A stretch of DNA of 64,000 nucleotides from Coriobacteriaceae bacterium (GTDB lineage: Bacteria; Actinomycetota; Coriobacteriia; Coriobacteriales; Coriobacteriaceae), in contig CABJFQ010000010.1 of the NCBI GenBank assembly GCA_902364975.1, positions 1 through 64,000 of the forward strand, given 5' to 3'. The notes below the pieces were generated by a model, which ran no database searches, was not told the origin of the DNA, and was given only the letters and a program-made list of their open reading frames with translations. Position numbers and translations under genes: made by a program. Shown here one piece after another: positions 54,281-62,072 of this stretch (positions within the stretch are counted from its first letter, which is position 1; every line of letters starts with the position of its first letter).

Positions 54281-55105
54281 TTACTCGCCACCTGCCCGCG
54301 CCGCCGAGAGCAGGGCGCCCAAATCGGCCTGGATCGCCCCTGCCTTGCTTCCAAGCTGCAGCGGAGCCGAGCCGCCCGAGATGTTTACGCTCAAAAGGTG
54401 CGCATCCGGCAGCTTTGCGGCCATGCTCCAGAACGGGAGCGTGATGATGCCCGGGGTCATCTCGCCCACGCCGAGCTCCAGCAACAGCACGCGGCGATCG
54501 CTGCGCTCGCGCACGAAGCGCTCGTATCGTCCGAGGCTCTCGCGCCATGCCGCACCCTGCAGAAACGTGTCGTCGCGCACCCACGGCACAAGCTGCCAGC
54601 CGCAATGCGGGCATCGGGGGACATCCTCGCTGCGGATCTCGAACCCCGCCATGCCCGCGAGCATGCGCTCGACGTAGGGGCTCGCATCGAAGAGCTCGTC
54701 GCAGCATGGCTGCTTGCATTGAAGGTGCGCGAAGCTTCCCTGATAGTTGCAGATCCTCTCGGTGGGAAACGTCTTCTCGACTTGGGTGTCCACATTGGTG
54801 CTCAGGATGAAGTAGTCCTTATGGCCGATGAGGGACCGTAGGTCGAGATAGGGCTGCGAGGCCAGCTCGCGCAGCATGAAGTCGATGTATCGCGCATAGT
54901 ATGCCCATTGCTGCTCGAGGCTGGGGTAGAGGTGGTAGAAGCCGTCGAAAAGGCTCTTGAAGCCAAAGGCTTGCTGCCAGTCCGCCATTCCGGCGCGCGC
55001 CATGCCCGCGCGGTTGTAATGGTTGAACCCGGCGGCGCTTGACATGCCCGAGCCGATGCCGACGATGATGGCGTCGGCATCGTCGATAAGACTTCGAAGC
55101 CTCAT
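54281..55105 (-). CDS. SirTM-like (class M) SIR2 family protein, sirC
   Basis: A 274-residue SIR2 fold protein. IIVGIGSGMSSAAGF binds NAD, YFILSTNVDTQVEK is the TxNxD motif, and ICNYQGSFAHLQCKQPCC with RCPHCG gives a Cys4 zinc site. Gln stands where classical deacetylases have the catalytic His (QG-x(n)-QC), as in SirTM enzymes that ADP-ribosylate lipoylated GcvH-like carriers. No macrodomain, GcvH-L or lipoate ligase gene is nearby, so the target is open. The ATG at 55105 follows AAAGAGAAG. Third gene of the operon. Confidence 0.8.
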   Translation of the reverse strand: MRLRSLIDDADAIIVGIGSGMSSAAGFNHYNRAGMARAGMADWQQAFGFKSLFDGFYHLYPSLEQQWAYYARYIDFMLRELASQPYLDLRSLIGHKDYFILSTNVDTQVEKTFPTERICNYQGSFAHLQCKQPCCDELFDASPYVERMLAGMAGFEIRSEDVPRCPHCGWQLVPWVRDDTFLQGAAWRESLGRYERFVRERSDRRVLLLELGVGEMTPGIITLPFWSMAAKLPDAHLLSVNISGGSAPLQLGSKAGAIQADLGALLSAARAGGE

Positions 55106-55116
55106 CACTTCTCTTT

Positions 55117-55815
55117 CTAGGGGCGGCATCGGGCGATCTCCTCGAAAGCCGGGGCCATATCGCCGTCAACGAGAATCGTCTCGCACGATGCATCGGGCGC
55201 CATGGCCTGGCTGTAGTTGAACACGATGTAGGTGGCGTGCTCGCAGGCGTTCGCAATCTGGGCGAGCATGCGCTTTATGACGCCGTTGCGCAGTCCTACG
55301 CCAAGTTCGAGGATGGCGACCCTGCCGTTGCGATGGGCTTGCACAAGACGCGCGAGCTCGTCGAGCTGGGCTATGGCGAGGGCGTCTGGATGGTCGAGAC
55401 GCCGCTCGTCGATCGACGTGCGCGTGTTCCCCTCCGTCTCGAGAATGCGGTTCTCGTCGAACCCAGCGCGCGCGAAGTGCCCGTCGATGTTGCACGTGAC
55501 CACGAAGGTGTCGGCGTGCTCCGTAAGACGCCGCAGCCCGTTCATGAGCGGGCTGGGCTCATATTCGAGATATTCCTTTTGATGGAACCGCTCGGCCCAT
55601 CGGCGTCGCACGCTGGCATCCGGGGAAGCGAGCCCCTGCAGTATGCAGCCGATGCCGTCTGCCTGGGCGAGGTCCCCGTACGCCTCTTGGAAATGAGCAT
55701 CGGCGCAGAAAAGGTTGAACCCCTCCGCCATGTCGAGTCCGTTGCTAGCGCCGATGATGACAAGATCCGCTTCGGCTAGCGCCCTGCCTATGCGAACTGC
55801 TTTCGCCGTCTCCAT
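55117..55815 (-). CDS. Zinc-less SirTM-related SIR2 family protein, sirB
   Basis: A 232-residue member. LVIIGASNGLDMAEGFNLF is the NAD loop and TFVVTCNIDGHFARAGFDENRILETEGN the TxNxD part, followed by LELGVGLRNGVIKRML. The zinc cysteines are gone and Glu occupies the catalytic Gln/His position (ETEGN). It may be a regulatory or substrate-binding relative rather than a transferase. Starts 3 bases after sirA ends. Confidence 0.78.
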   Translation of the reverse strand: METAKAVRIGRALAEADLVIIGASNGLDMAEGFNLFCADAHFQEAYGDLAQADGIGCILQGLASPDASVRRRWAERFHQKEYLEYEPSPLMNGLRRLTEHADTFVVTCNIDGHFARAGFDENRILETEGNTRTSIDERRLDHPDALAIAQLDELARLVQAHRNGRVAILELGVGLRNGVIKRMLAQIANACEHATYIVFNYSQAMAPDASCETILVDGDMAPAFEEIARCRP

Positions 55816-55818
55816 GCG

Positions 55819-56784
55819 CTACCTCCCCAGCGTCTTGCGCACGTCGGCGAGCACGTCGGCGATGTCGGCGCGAACGGCGAGCCCCCGATCCTCGATCGCG
55901 CGGGGGAGAAACTGCGTCTTGTTGTTTACGGCGATGTAGCTGGCCTGCGGTAACTGCGCCGTGAGGGCCCAGAACGGCTCCTGGATAAACGCGGGCGTCA
56001 TGCGGCCCACACCCAGCTCGAGGAAGAGGATCCTCTGCCGTGCGTGCGCGTCGAGCCAGTCGGACACCTTGCGGTACTGCTCCTCGTAGAGTTCGCCCTG
56101 CAGGAAGTTGCCGTAGCCGCGAACCCAGGGGAACGCCTCTGCCCCGCAGTGCGGGCAGCGCGGCACGAGCTCTGGCGGAACCTCCAGACCGTCTCCCATG
56201 GCCTCTACCATGTTGGAGACCGGCTCGACCGCATCCCACACCGCGTCGGTGCAACAGCGGGAGCACTGAAAGAAGCGGTGGTCGCCTTGGATCTCTGCCA
56301 CTTTCTCCCAGGGATAGAGCTTCACAAACTGCGTGTCCTGGTTGGTGGTGAGCACGAAGAAATCCTTCTCGGCGAGAATGGCGTCGAGGTCCTTGTAGGG
56401 CTTGCGCAGCGGGGCGTTGAGCGTGGTGTCGAGGAAGGTGGCGAGGTATCCCCAGCGCGCCTCGGCGGTGGGCCAGCGGTAGAACGACCCCTCGAAAGCG
56501 CCCTTGAAACCGTAACGCTCGGCGAATTTGCCGAAATGCTTGCGATAGGTCGCGTTGTCCTCGTAGTAGAAGTCGCCGCCGCCCGCCGCGGAGAGCCCGG
56601 AGGCCCCGCCCACCAGCACGCAATCGGCTTCTTCGATCATACGGGCGAAGTCCTCGATTTGCTGGTCGTAGGGCTCGGGCTCGCGGTCACTCAGCTCATA
56701 GGGCGTGCTGCCGCTGCGGTAGGCGGCATGAAGGGAAAACGATCGGTTGGTGAGCTCGATAACGAGCTGCTCGTACAGGGTCAC
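55819..56784 (-). CDS. SirTM-like (class M) SIR2 family protein, sirA
   Basis: A 321-residue member with a ~60-residue N-terminal extension. CVLVGGASGLSAAGGGDFYYED binds NAD, FFVLTTNQDTQFVKLYPWEKVAEIQGDHRFFQCSRCC and RCPHCG give the TxNxD motif, the Gln at the catalytic position and a Cys4 zinc site. The GTG at 56784 has GAAAGAAGG upstream and matches the start of sirA'. First gene of sirA-sirB-sirC, divergent from a TetR gene. Confidence 0.82.
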   Translation of the reverse strand: MTLYEQLVIELTNRSFSLHAAYRSGSTPYELSDREPEPYDQQIEDFARMIEEADCVLVGGASGLSAAGGGDFYYEDNATYRKHFGKFAERYGFKGAFEGSFYRWPTAEARWGYLATFLDTTLNAPLRKPYKDLDAILAEKDFFVLTTNQDTQFVKLYPWEKVAEIQGDHRFFQCSRCCTDAVWDAVEPVSNMVEAMGDGLEVPPELVPRCPHCGAEAFPWVRGYGNFLQGELYEEQYRKVSDWLDAHARQRILFLELGVGRMTPAFIQEPFWALTAQLPQASYIAVNNKTQFLPRAIEDRGLAVRADIADVLADVRKTLGR

Positions 56785-56794
56785 TGGATACCTT

Positions 56795-56833
56795 CTTTCA
56801 GCTATTATAAACAGGTGTCTATAAAAAGTATCC
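56795..56833. promoter_or_regulatory. TetR/sirtuin control region, copy 1
   Basis: TATAAACAGGTGTCTATA (56806-56823) is an imperfect 18-base palindrome with TATA boxes at both ends, suited to a TetR dimer. It lies 22 bases from the sirA start and about 105 bases from the TetR start. Conserved in copy 2. Confidence 0.65.
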
Positions 56834-56927
56834 ATGTCGATTTGCTTAAGAGCAATGAACAGCTTCGGCCTGCTGTCGATAAACGAGCGTTTGCCGGGCA
56901 TTGTCGAGCGTTGCAATTGGAGGGGTA

Positions 56928-57488
56928 ATGGAAGCGGGGAAGATCGATCGTCGCCGACGCTATACACTCTCGGTCATACGGGAGGCGTTCTTCGCGCTGC
57001 TGGCCGAGGTCGGCTTCGCGAAGATGACGGTAGCGGATGTCTGCCGCCGCGCCGATATCAACCGTGGCACGTTCTATCTGCACTACGAGGACAAGTTCGC
57101 CCTGCTCGACGCGCTTATCGACGAGGCCTTGGCGGCGGTGCCGCCGCTCGAGGGAACGGAGGCGGGTGCCCTCTGCCAGCGTCCGCCGGCAAACGATGAC
57201 TATTATCTGCTCTACTCGGATGACGACGCGTACGCCCGGGTGGCACAGCGCGTCGTCGAGCGCGGCGCCGAGCAGATGGTTCCCTCGATCATGGAGGAGA
57301 CTGGGCTTTCGCGCGAGGACGCCTATCTGCTCTTCGTCCACAACGTCCAGGGAAATCTCGCGGTCAACCGCCTGCTCGGTTGGAGGCGAGGGCCCGAGTT
57401 TGCCCACGCTCAGGAGCTGCTCAGCGCCTATTCCGAAGGGGGTATGCGAGCGGTATCGGCTCGTCACGATCCTCGTAGCTCGTCTTGA
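56928..57488 (+). CDS. TetR family regulator, copy 1
   Basis: A 186-residue regulator with the HTH REAFFALLAEVGFAKMTVADVCRRADINRGTFYLHYEDKFALLDALIDE and a ligand domain ending in LLFVHNVQGNLAVNRLLGWRRGPEFAHAQELLSAYSEGG. TTGGAGGGG precedes the ATG. Divergent from the intact sirtuin operon. The near-identical length and sequence of the copy at 53637-54197 show a tandem duplication of the whole control unit. Ligand unknown. Confidence 0.92.
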   Translation: MEAGKIDRRRRYTLSVIREAFFALLAEVGFAKMTVADVCRRADINRGTFYLHYEDKFALLDALIDEALAAVPPLEGTEAGALCQRPPANDDYYLLYSDDDAYARVAQRVVERGAEQMVPSIMEETGLSREDAYLLFVHNVQGNLAVNRLLGWRRGPEFAHAQELLSAYSEGGMRAVSARHDPRSSS

Positions 57489-57686
57489 CCGCATGTCATT
57501 TCAGGTAGGTGGCGTTGCTATGGGCCCTCTTTGTTTTTCGACGTTGTATAAGGCAATCGCAATCGTCTTGAGCTTCTTTAGGGAACTTGAACAAGAGATA
57601 TGGCCTGCTGGCGATTGATTAACACCATTCGTTTTGGTTACAAGAAAACATGCTGCGCGCCTGCAGCATGAGGGAGAGGGAATCCT

Positions 57687-58217
57687 ATGAATATCGTTGT
57701 ATTGAGTGGTAGCCCGCGTAAGGGCGCCAATACCGACACCATGGTCGAGGCCTTTGCCGAGACCGCGCGTGAGGGCGGCAATACGGTCGAGGTCGTCCGC
57801 GTTGCCAGCAAGAAGATCGCTGGTTGCCTGGGATGTCAGTACTGCTTTACCCATGAGGGCACCTGTGTGCAGAAGGATGACATGGCTGACGTGATCGAGT
57901 CGCTGAAAGGCGCCGATATGGTTGTCTTCGCTTCGCCTATCTACTGGTTTGATATCACTGCGCAGGAAAAGACCGCCATCGACCGCCTGTACGCCTTCGG
58001 TGCCACGGGTTTCCCGTTCACCAAGACGGCCCTTTTGCTCGATAGCCACAGCGAGGGTGTCTATGATGCGGCGATCGCTATGTACAAGTCAACCTGCGCG
58101 TACTGCAAGTGGGAGGACCAGGGCATTGTCACGATTGGTGGCATGACCGAGCGCGACAGCATGGCATCGTCGCCCAAGTTGAAAGAGGTGCGAGAGCTCG
58201 CTCGCAAGCTCGCCTAA
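57687..58217 (+). CDS. Flavodoxin-fold NAD(P)H-dependent FMN reductase
   Basis: A 176-residue protein of the iron-sulfur-flavoprotein / NADPH-dependent FMN reductase group. IVVLSGSPRKGANTDTMVEAF is the FMN phosphate loop, GCLGCQYCFTHEGTCVQKDDM is a Cys-rich segment typical of this group, and VFASPIYWFDITAQEKTAIDR is the isoalloxazine-binding part. GGGAGAGGG precedes the ATG; a CATGCTGC/GCAGCATG hairpin lies just upstream (57649-57670). Physiological acceptor unknown. Confidence 0.88.
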   Translation: MNIVVLSGSPRKGANTDTMVEAFAETAREGGNTVEVVRVASKKIAGCLGCQYCFTHEGTCVQKDDMADVIESLKGADMVVFASPIYWFDITAQEKTAIDRLYAFGATGFPFTKTALLLDSHSEGVYDAAIAMYKSTCAYCKWEDQGIVTIGGMTERDSMASSPKLKEVRELARKLA

Positions 58218-58397
58218 GGACAAGAAGAACGCATGGCAATCAGCGTTGGTGGAAATGCTTGCTGTCCTTACCGAGAGATAGGGGCGAATTCCCTCAAGTG
58301 CCGTATAGAGCAATTTTTAAACGCAGAAAAATAACTGAAAACAAATTAATCCGCGTTAAAATATTGTCAAATAGAAGTTCATGAGGGAAGGTTACGT

Positions 58398-59687
58398 ATG
58401 CGTCGCAAGGCAGACGAGCTCCTTAGGGAATGGCGAGACAGAGCTGATAGAAAACCTTTGCTGGTCAAAGGCGTGCGCCAGTGTGGCAAGACCTATTTGC
58501 TCAGAACGCACGCCCAGGATCTTTTCGAATCGGTTGTCTACGTTAATCTTGAGAACGACCGGTCGGCGCGAGCGGATTTTTCGGGCGGTCTTGATCCTCA
58601 TTCGATCGTACGTGCGATCGAGGCTCGTACGGGACAGCGTATCGTGCCTGGCAAAACCTTACTGTTCATTGACGAGATCCAGGCATGCGAGGAAGCGCTC
58701 ACTTCCCTTAAATACTTTTGCGAAGATGCTCCCGAGTATTACGTTGCGGCTGCCGGGTCGCTTCTTGGGGTTGCCATTAACCATCAGTCGTATTCGTTCC
58801 CCGTCGGAAAGACCGACTTGATTGAGATGACTCCACTCGATTTCGAGGAGTTTCTCTGGGCGATGGGGCACGATCAGCTGGTCGACGAGATACGCTCATC
58901 ATTCGAGATAATGGGTTCTCTTGCGCCAAGCCTTCATGAAAAGGCGCTTGGGCTCTATCGACAGTATCTTGTTGTTGGCGGAATGCCCGAGGCGGTCCAA
59001 ACGTACATCGATGATCAGTCAATCATTGATGTGGCCGAAAAGCATCGGATTATTCTCGACGGATATTCCGCCGACACCAATAAATATGCTGATGAACGCT
59101 TGAGCGCAAAGACGCGTGCGTGCTTCGATTCCATTCCACAGCAGCTTGCCAAAGAGAATCGTAAATTTCAATACAAGGTAGTGCGAGCGGGGGGCAATGC
59201 GTCTCTCTTTGGAGATGCTCTCGATTGGCTTGTATTGTCGGGTACGGTGGCGCGCTGCAGCCTAGTCGGGCAGATCGAAAGCCCTTTAGAGGCCTTCGTT
59301 AACCCTTCTGCTTTTAAAATCTATCAGGCGGATACAGGGCTGCTGGTCTCCAAGGCCGGTGCTCAACGCGCCGATATTCTTGCCGGTATCGGCGGCACAT
59401 TCATGGGTGCACTTACCGAAAACTACGTTGCCCAACAGCTTTCAGCCATGGGTTATCCACTGCATTATTGGGCGCGAGATAATCGTGCGGAAATCGACTT
59501 TGTAGTAGAGAAGCAGGGATGCTTGTCTGCGATTGAAGTCAAGGCGGGGGAGAACACAAGATCTCGAAGTCTGTCCTCACTTAAAAAGACCCATCCGGGC
59601 GTGCGCCTTATCAGGCTATCGACTAAGCCCTTTGGAATGAATGATGGGCTTATGTCTGTTCCGCTTTATGCGGCATTTTGTCTATAG
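58398..59687 (+). CDS. AAA ATPase with DUF4143 domain
   Basis: A 429-residue ATPase. Walker A is LVKGVRQCGKTYLL and Walker B is LLFIDEIQAC; AAAGSLLGV follows as sensor 1. The C-terminal DUF4143 region carries AEIDFVVEKQGCLSAIEVKAG, a PD-(D/E)xK nuclease-like pattern. These proteins are abundant in gut bacteria, often near accessory DNA; their job is not settled. AGGGAAGG precedes the ATG. Stands alone between the sirtuin region and the topoisomerase genes. Confidence 0.9.
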   Translation: MRRKADELLREWRDRADRKPLLVKGVRQCGKTYLLRTHAQDLFESVVYVNLENDRSARADFSGGLDPHSIVRAIEARTGQRIVPGKTLLFIDEIQACEEALTSLKYFCEDAPEYYVAAAGSLLGVAINHQSYSFPVGKTDLIEMTPLDFEEFLWAMGHDQLVDEIRSSFEIMGSLAPSLHEKALGLYRQYLVVGGMPEAVQTYIDDQSIIDVAEKHRIILDGYSADTNKYADERLSAKTRACFDSIPQQLAKENRKFQYKVVRAGGNASLFGDALDWLVLSGTVARCSLVGQIESPLEAFVNPSAFKIYQADTGLLVSKAGAQRADILAGIGGTFMGALTENYVAQQLSAMGYPLHYWARDNRAEIDFVVEKQGCLSAIEVKAGENTRSRSLSSLKKTHPGVRLIRLSTKPFGMNDGLMSVPLYAAFCL

Positions 59688-59709
59688 GGATGATGCTGGT
59701 GTAATGCAT

Positions 59710-59747
59710 GGGGCCCGGGGCGCAGCGTTTACTGCGCTCCGGGCCCC
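59710..59747. terminator. Strong hairpin between convergent genes
   Basis: GGGGCCCGGGGCGCAG / CTGCGCTCCGGGCCCC (one mismatch pair) with a six-base loop. No long T-run on either side, but its position between convergent genes suits a bidirectional terminator. Confidence 0.65.
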
Positions 59748-59786
59748 GCTGCTTTGTAAAACCATGACGGTTTAGTCGCCGTTGTT

Positions 59787-62027
59787 TTAGTCAAACAAAC
59801 TCGGCATGTCATTTTCCTTCATGAGGGCGCCGGCGGAGGGCAGGCTCTGCGCGGTGAACTTCTCGGCCGAGACGCCGGCGCCAAGGATTTCCTCGGTCGT
59901 GCCGACGGTGGTGACCGAGCGGCCCTTCTTGGCCGTAAAGGCCTGGACGCCCTGCGTGTTGGTGGTCGTCTTGGTCTTGAGCAGCGACGTGTTGAAGTTC
60001 ATCAGACGGTAGTCGCTCGAGACCAGCGCGATGTCGCGATCTTCCTTGAGCACCTGGGCATACAGCAGCTTGCTGCCACCATAGATGGCGTTTTTGAGGC
60101 GCTTGCGGTTGGTCTTGGTAACGTATCCGGCAAGCGCGACACGCACCACGCGGCCGTTCTCAAAGACGAACAGCACGTCGGCCTTGTAGTCCTCGGGGTC
60201 GATGACCCAGATGACGTTCTCGTCGGGTTCCATCTCAAGATCGGTCGGCAGGTACGAGCCCAGCTGTGCCGACTTGGTGTCCTCAAACGCCGTGACCTTG
60301 CACTTGTACACCTGGCTCTTGTTGGTAAAGACCAGCAGCTCGTGGGTGTTGGAGGACGGGAACTCGATAAAGGGTTTGTCGCCGTCCTTGTACTTGAGCG
60401 TGGTCGCCTTCTTGAGCACGCGGTCCGTCATCTTCTTGAGGTAGCCATCGCGCGAGAGCATGATCGTAACCGGGTACTCCTCGACCTCGGGCTCCAAGCT
60501 TACCTCGATAACCTCATGGGGCTCGATCCTGCCCGTGCGGCGCGGCATCACGTACTTCTTGTTGACCGCGGCCAGCTCGTCGCTGATGACCTTCTTGATG
60601 TTCTCTTCGCTCGAAAGGATCTCCTCAAGCTCGGCAATCTCACCCTCGAGCTTAGCGATGTCCTTGGTGCGGTTGAGGATGTACTCCTCGTTGATGTTGC
60701 GGAGCTTGAGCTCGGCGACAAACTCGGCCTGGGTCTCGTCGATGTCGAAGCCCTTCATAAGGTTGGGCACGACCTCGGCCTCGAGTTTGGTGCCGCGGAT
60801 GATGGCGATCGCCTTGTCGATGTCGAGCAGGATCGCCTCAAGGCCGTGCAGCAGGTGCAGGCGCTCGGACTTTTTGCCCAGGTCAAAGTTAATGCGGCGA
60901 CGCGTGGACTCAATACGCCACTTGACCCACTCGCGCAGGATCTGGCGCACGCCCATAACACGGGGATAGCCGTCGACGAGCACGTTGAAGTTGCACGAGA
61001 ACGAGTCCTGCAGCGTGGTCGAGCGATAAAGCTTCGCCATGAGCTTGTCGGGGTCGACACCGCGCTTAAGGTCGATGGCGATGCGCAGGCCCGAAAGGTC
61101 GGTCTCGTCGCGGATGTCGGCGATCTCTTTGACTTTGCCCTCTTTGGAGAGCTTGACGATGCGCTCGATGATGACATCGGTCTTGGTGGTGTAGGGAATC
61201 TCGTACACCTCGATGATGCGCTCTTCGGGAATCCAGCGCCAGCGGGAGCGAATCTGGAAGCTGCCAAGGCCGGTCTCGACGATCTTCTCCATCTCCTCGC
61301 GGCGGTAGATGATCTCGCCGCCGGTCGAGAAGTCGGGCATGGGCATGTACTCGAGCAGGTCGCAGTCGGGATCCTGCAGGTAGTGCATCGTGGCAGTGCA
61401 GACCTCGTTGAGGTTGAAGCCGCAGATGTCGGACGCCATGGCGACGCCGATGCCCTTATTGGCCGAGACGAGGATATTGGGGAACGTGGTGGGCAGCAGG
61501 CGCGGCTCCTTCATGGCGCCGTCGTAGCTGTCGACGAAGTCGACCGGGTCCTTGTCGATGTCCTTGAAGATCTCGGCGCTGATGGGGGAGAGCTTGGCCT
61601 CGGTATAACGCGAGGCGGCGTAGCTCAGGTCGCCCGAATAGTACTTGCCAAAGTTGCCCTTCGACTCCACGAAGGGGGCGAGCAGTGCCTCGTTGCCGGT
61701 GGCCAGACGCACCATCGTCTCGTAGATCGCGGCGTCGCCGTGCGGGTTGAGCTTCATGGTCTGGCCCACGATGTTGGCGCTCTTCTGGCGCTCGCCCTTG
61801 AGCAGACCCATCTTGTACATGGTGTAGAGCAGCTTGCGGTGCGAGGGCTTAAAGCCGTCGATCTCGGGGAATGCACGCGAGACGTTGACGCTCATAGCGT
61901 AGGGCATGTAGTTGACCTCGAGCGTCTGCGTGATCGGCTGGTCGGTGACCTCGGAGTGCAGGCCGATGACGTTCTCGGCGTTGACCTGCTTTTTCTTTGG
62001 CTGGTTCTTCGTCTTTTTCTTTGCCAC
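59787..62027 (-). CDS. parC: DNA topoisomerase IV-type subunit A
   Basis: A 746-residue type IIA topoisomerase subunit that cuts and rejoins DNA. The quinolone-region helix contains [16 protein letters not shown], and the catalytic Tyr is in [14 protein letters not shown]. The breakage-reunion part is followed by a C-terminal beta-pinwheel with repeats such as [22 protein letters not shown]. It lacks the GyrA box QRRGGKG, which favours topoisomerase IV or a second type IIA enzyme. A lysine-rich start ([14 protein letters not shown]). It follows the B subunit by 45 bases. Confidence 0.9.
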   Translation of the reverse strand: MAKKKTKNQPKKKQVNAENVIGLHSEVTDQPITQTLEVNYMPYAMSVNVSRAFPEIDGFKPSHRKLLYTMYKMGLLKGERQKSANIVGQTMKLNPHGDAAIYETMVRLATGNEALLAPFVESKGNFGKYYSGDLSYAASRYTEAKLSPISAEIFKDIDKDPVDFVDSYDGAMKEPRLLPTTFPNILVSANKGIGVAMASDICGFNLNEVCTATMHYLQDPDCDLLEYMPMPDFSTGGEIIYRREEMEKIVETGLGSFQIRSRWRWIPEERIIEVYEIPYTTKTDVIIERIVKLSKEGKVKEIADIRDETDLSGLRIAIDLKRGVDPDKLMAKLYRSTTLQDSFSCNFNVLVDGYPRVMGVRQILREWVKWRIESTRRRINFDLGKKSERLHLLHGLEAILLDIDKAIAIIRGTKLEAEVVPNLMKGFDIDETQAEFVAELKLRNINEEYILNRTKDIAKLEGEIAELEEILSSEENIKKVISDELAAVNKKYVMPRRTGRIEPHEVIEVSLEPEVEEYPVTIMLSRDGYLKKMTDRVLKKATTLKYKDGDKPFIEFPSSNTHELLVFTNKSQVYKCKVTAFEDTKSAQLGSYLPTDLEMEPDENVIWVIDPEDYKADVLFVFENGRVVRVALAGYVTKTNRKRLKNAIYGGSKLLYAQVLKEDRDIALVSSDYRLMNFNTSLLKTKTTTNTQGVQAFTAKKGRSVTTVGTTEEILGAGVSAEKFTAQSLPSAGALMKENDMPSLFD

Positions 62028-62072
62028 GATTTCCTCTTGAACTTCTTATGGGCCGTCGGTATCGATTTGCTG

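Noticed and set aside
54281..56784. Classical SIR2 antiphage system (ThsA, DSR or short-Argonaute type)
   Set aside because: There is no Argonaute, TIR, SLOG or helicase partner, and the motifs fit SirTM with a zinc site better. A defence role is not excluded but not supported.
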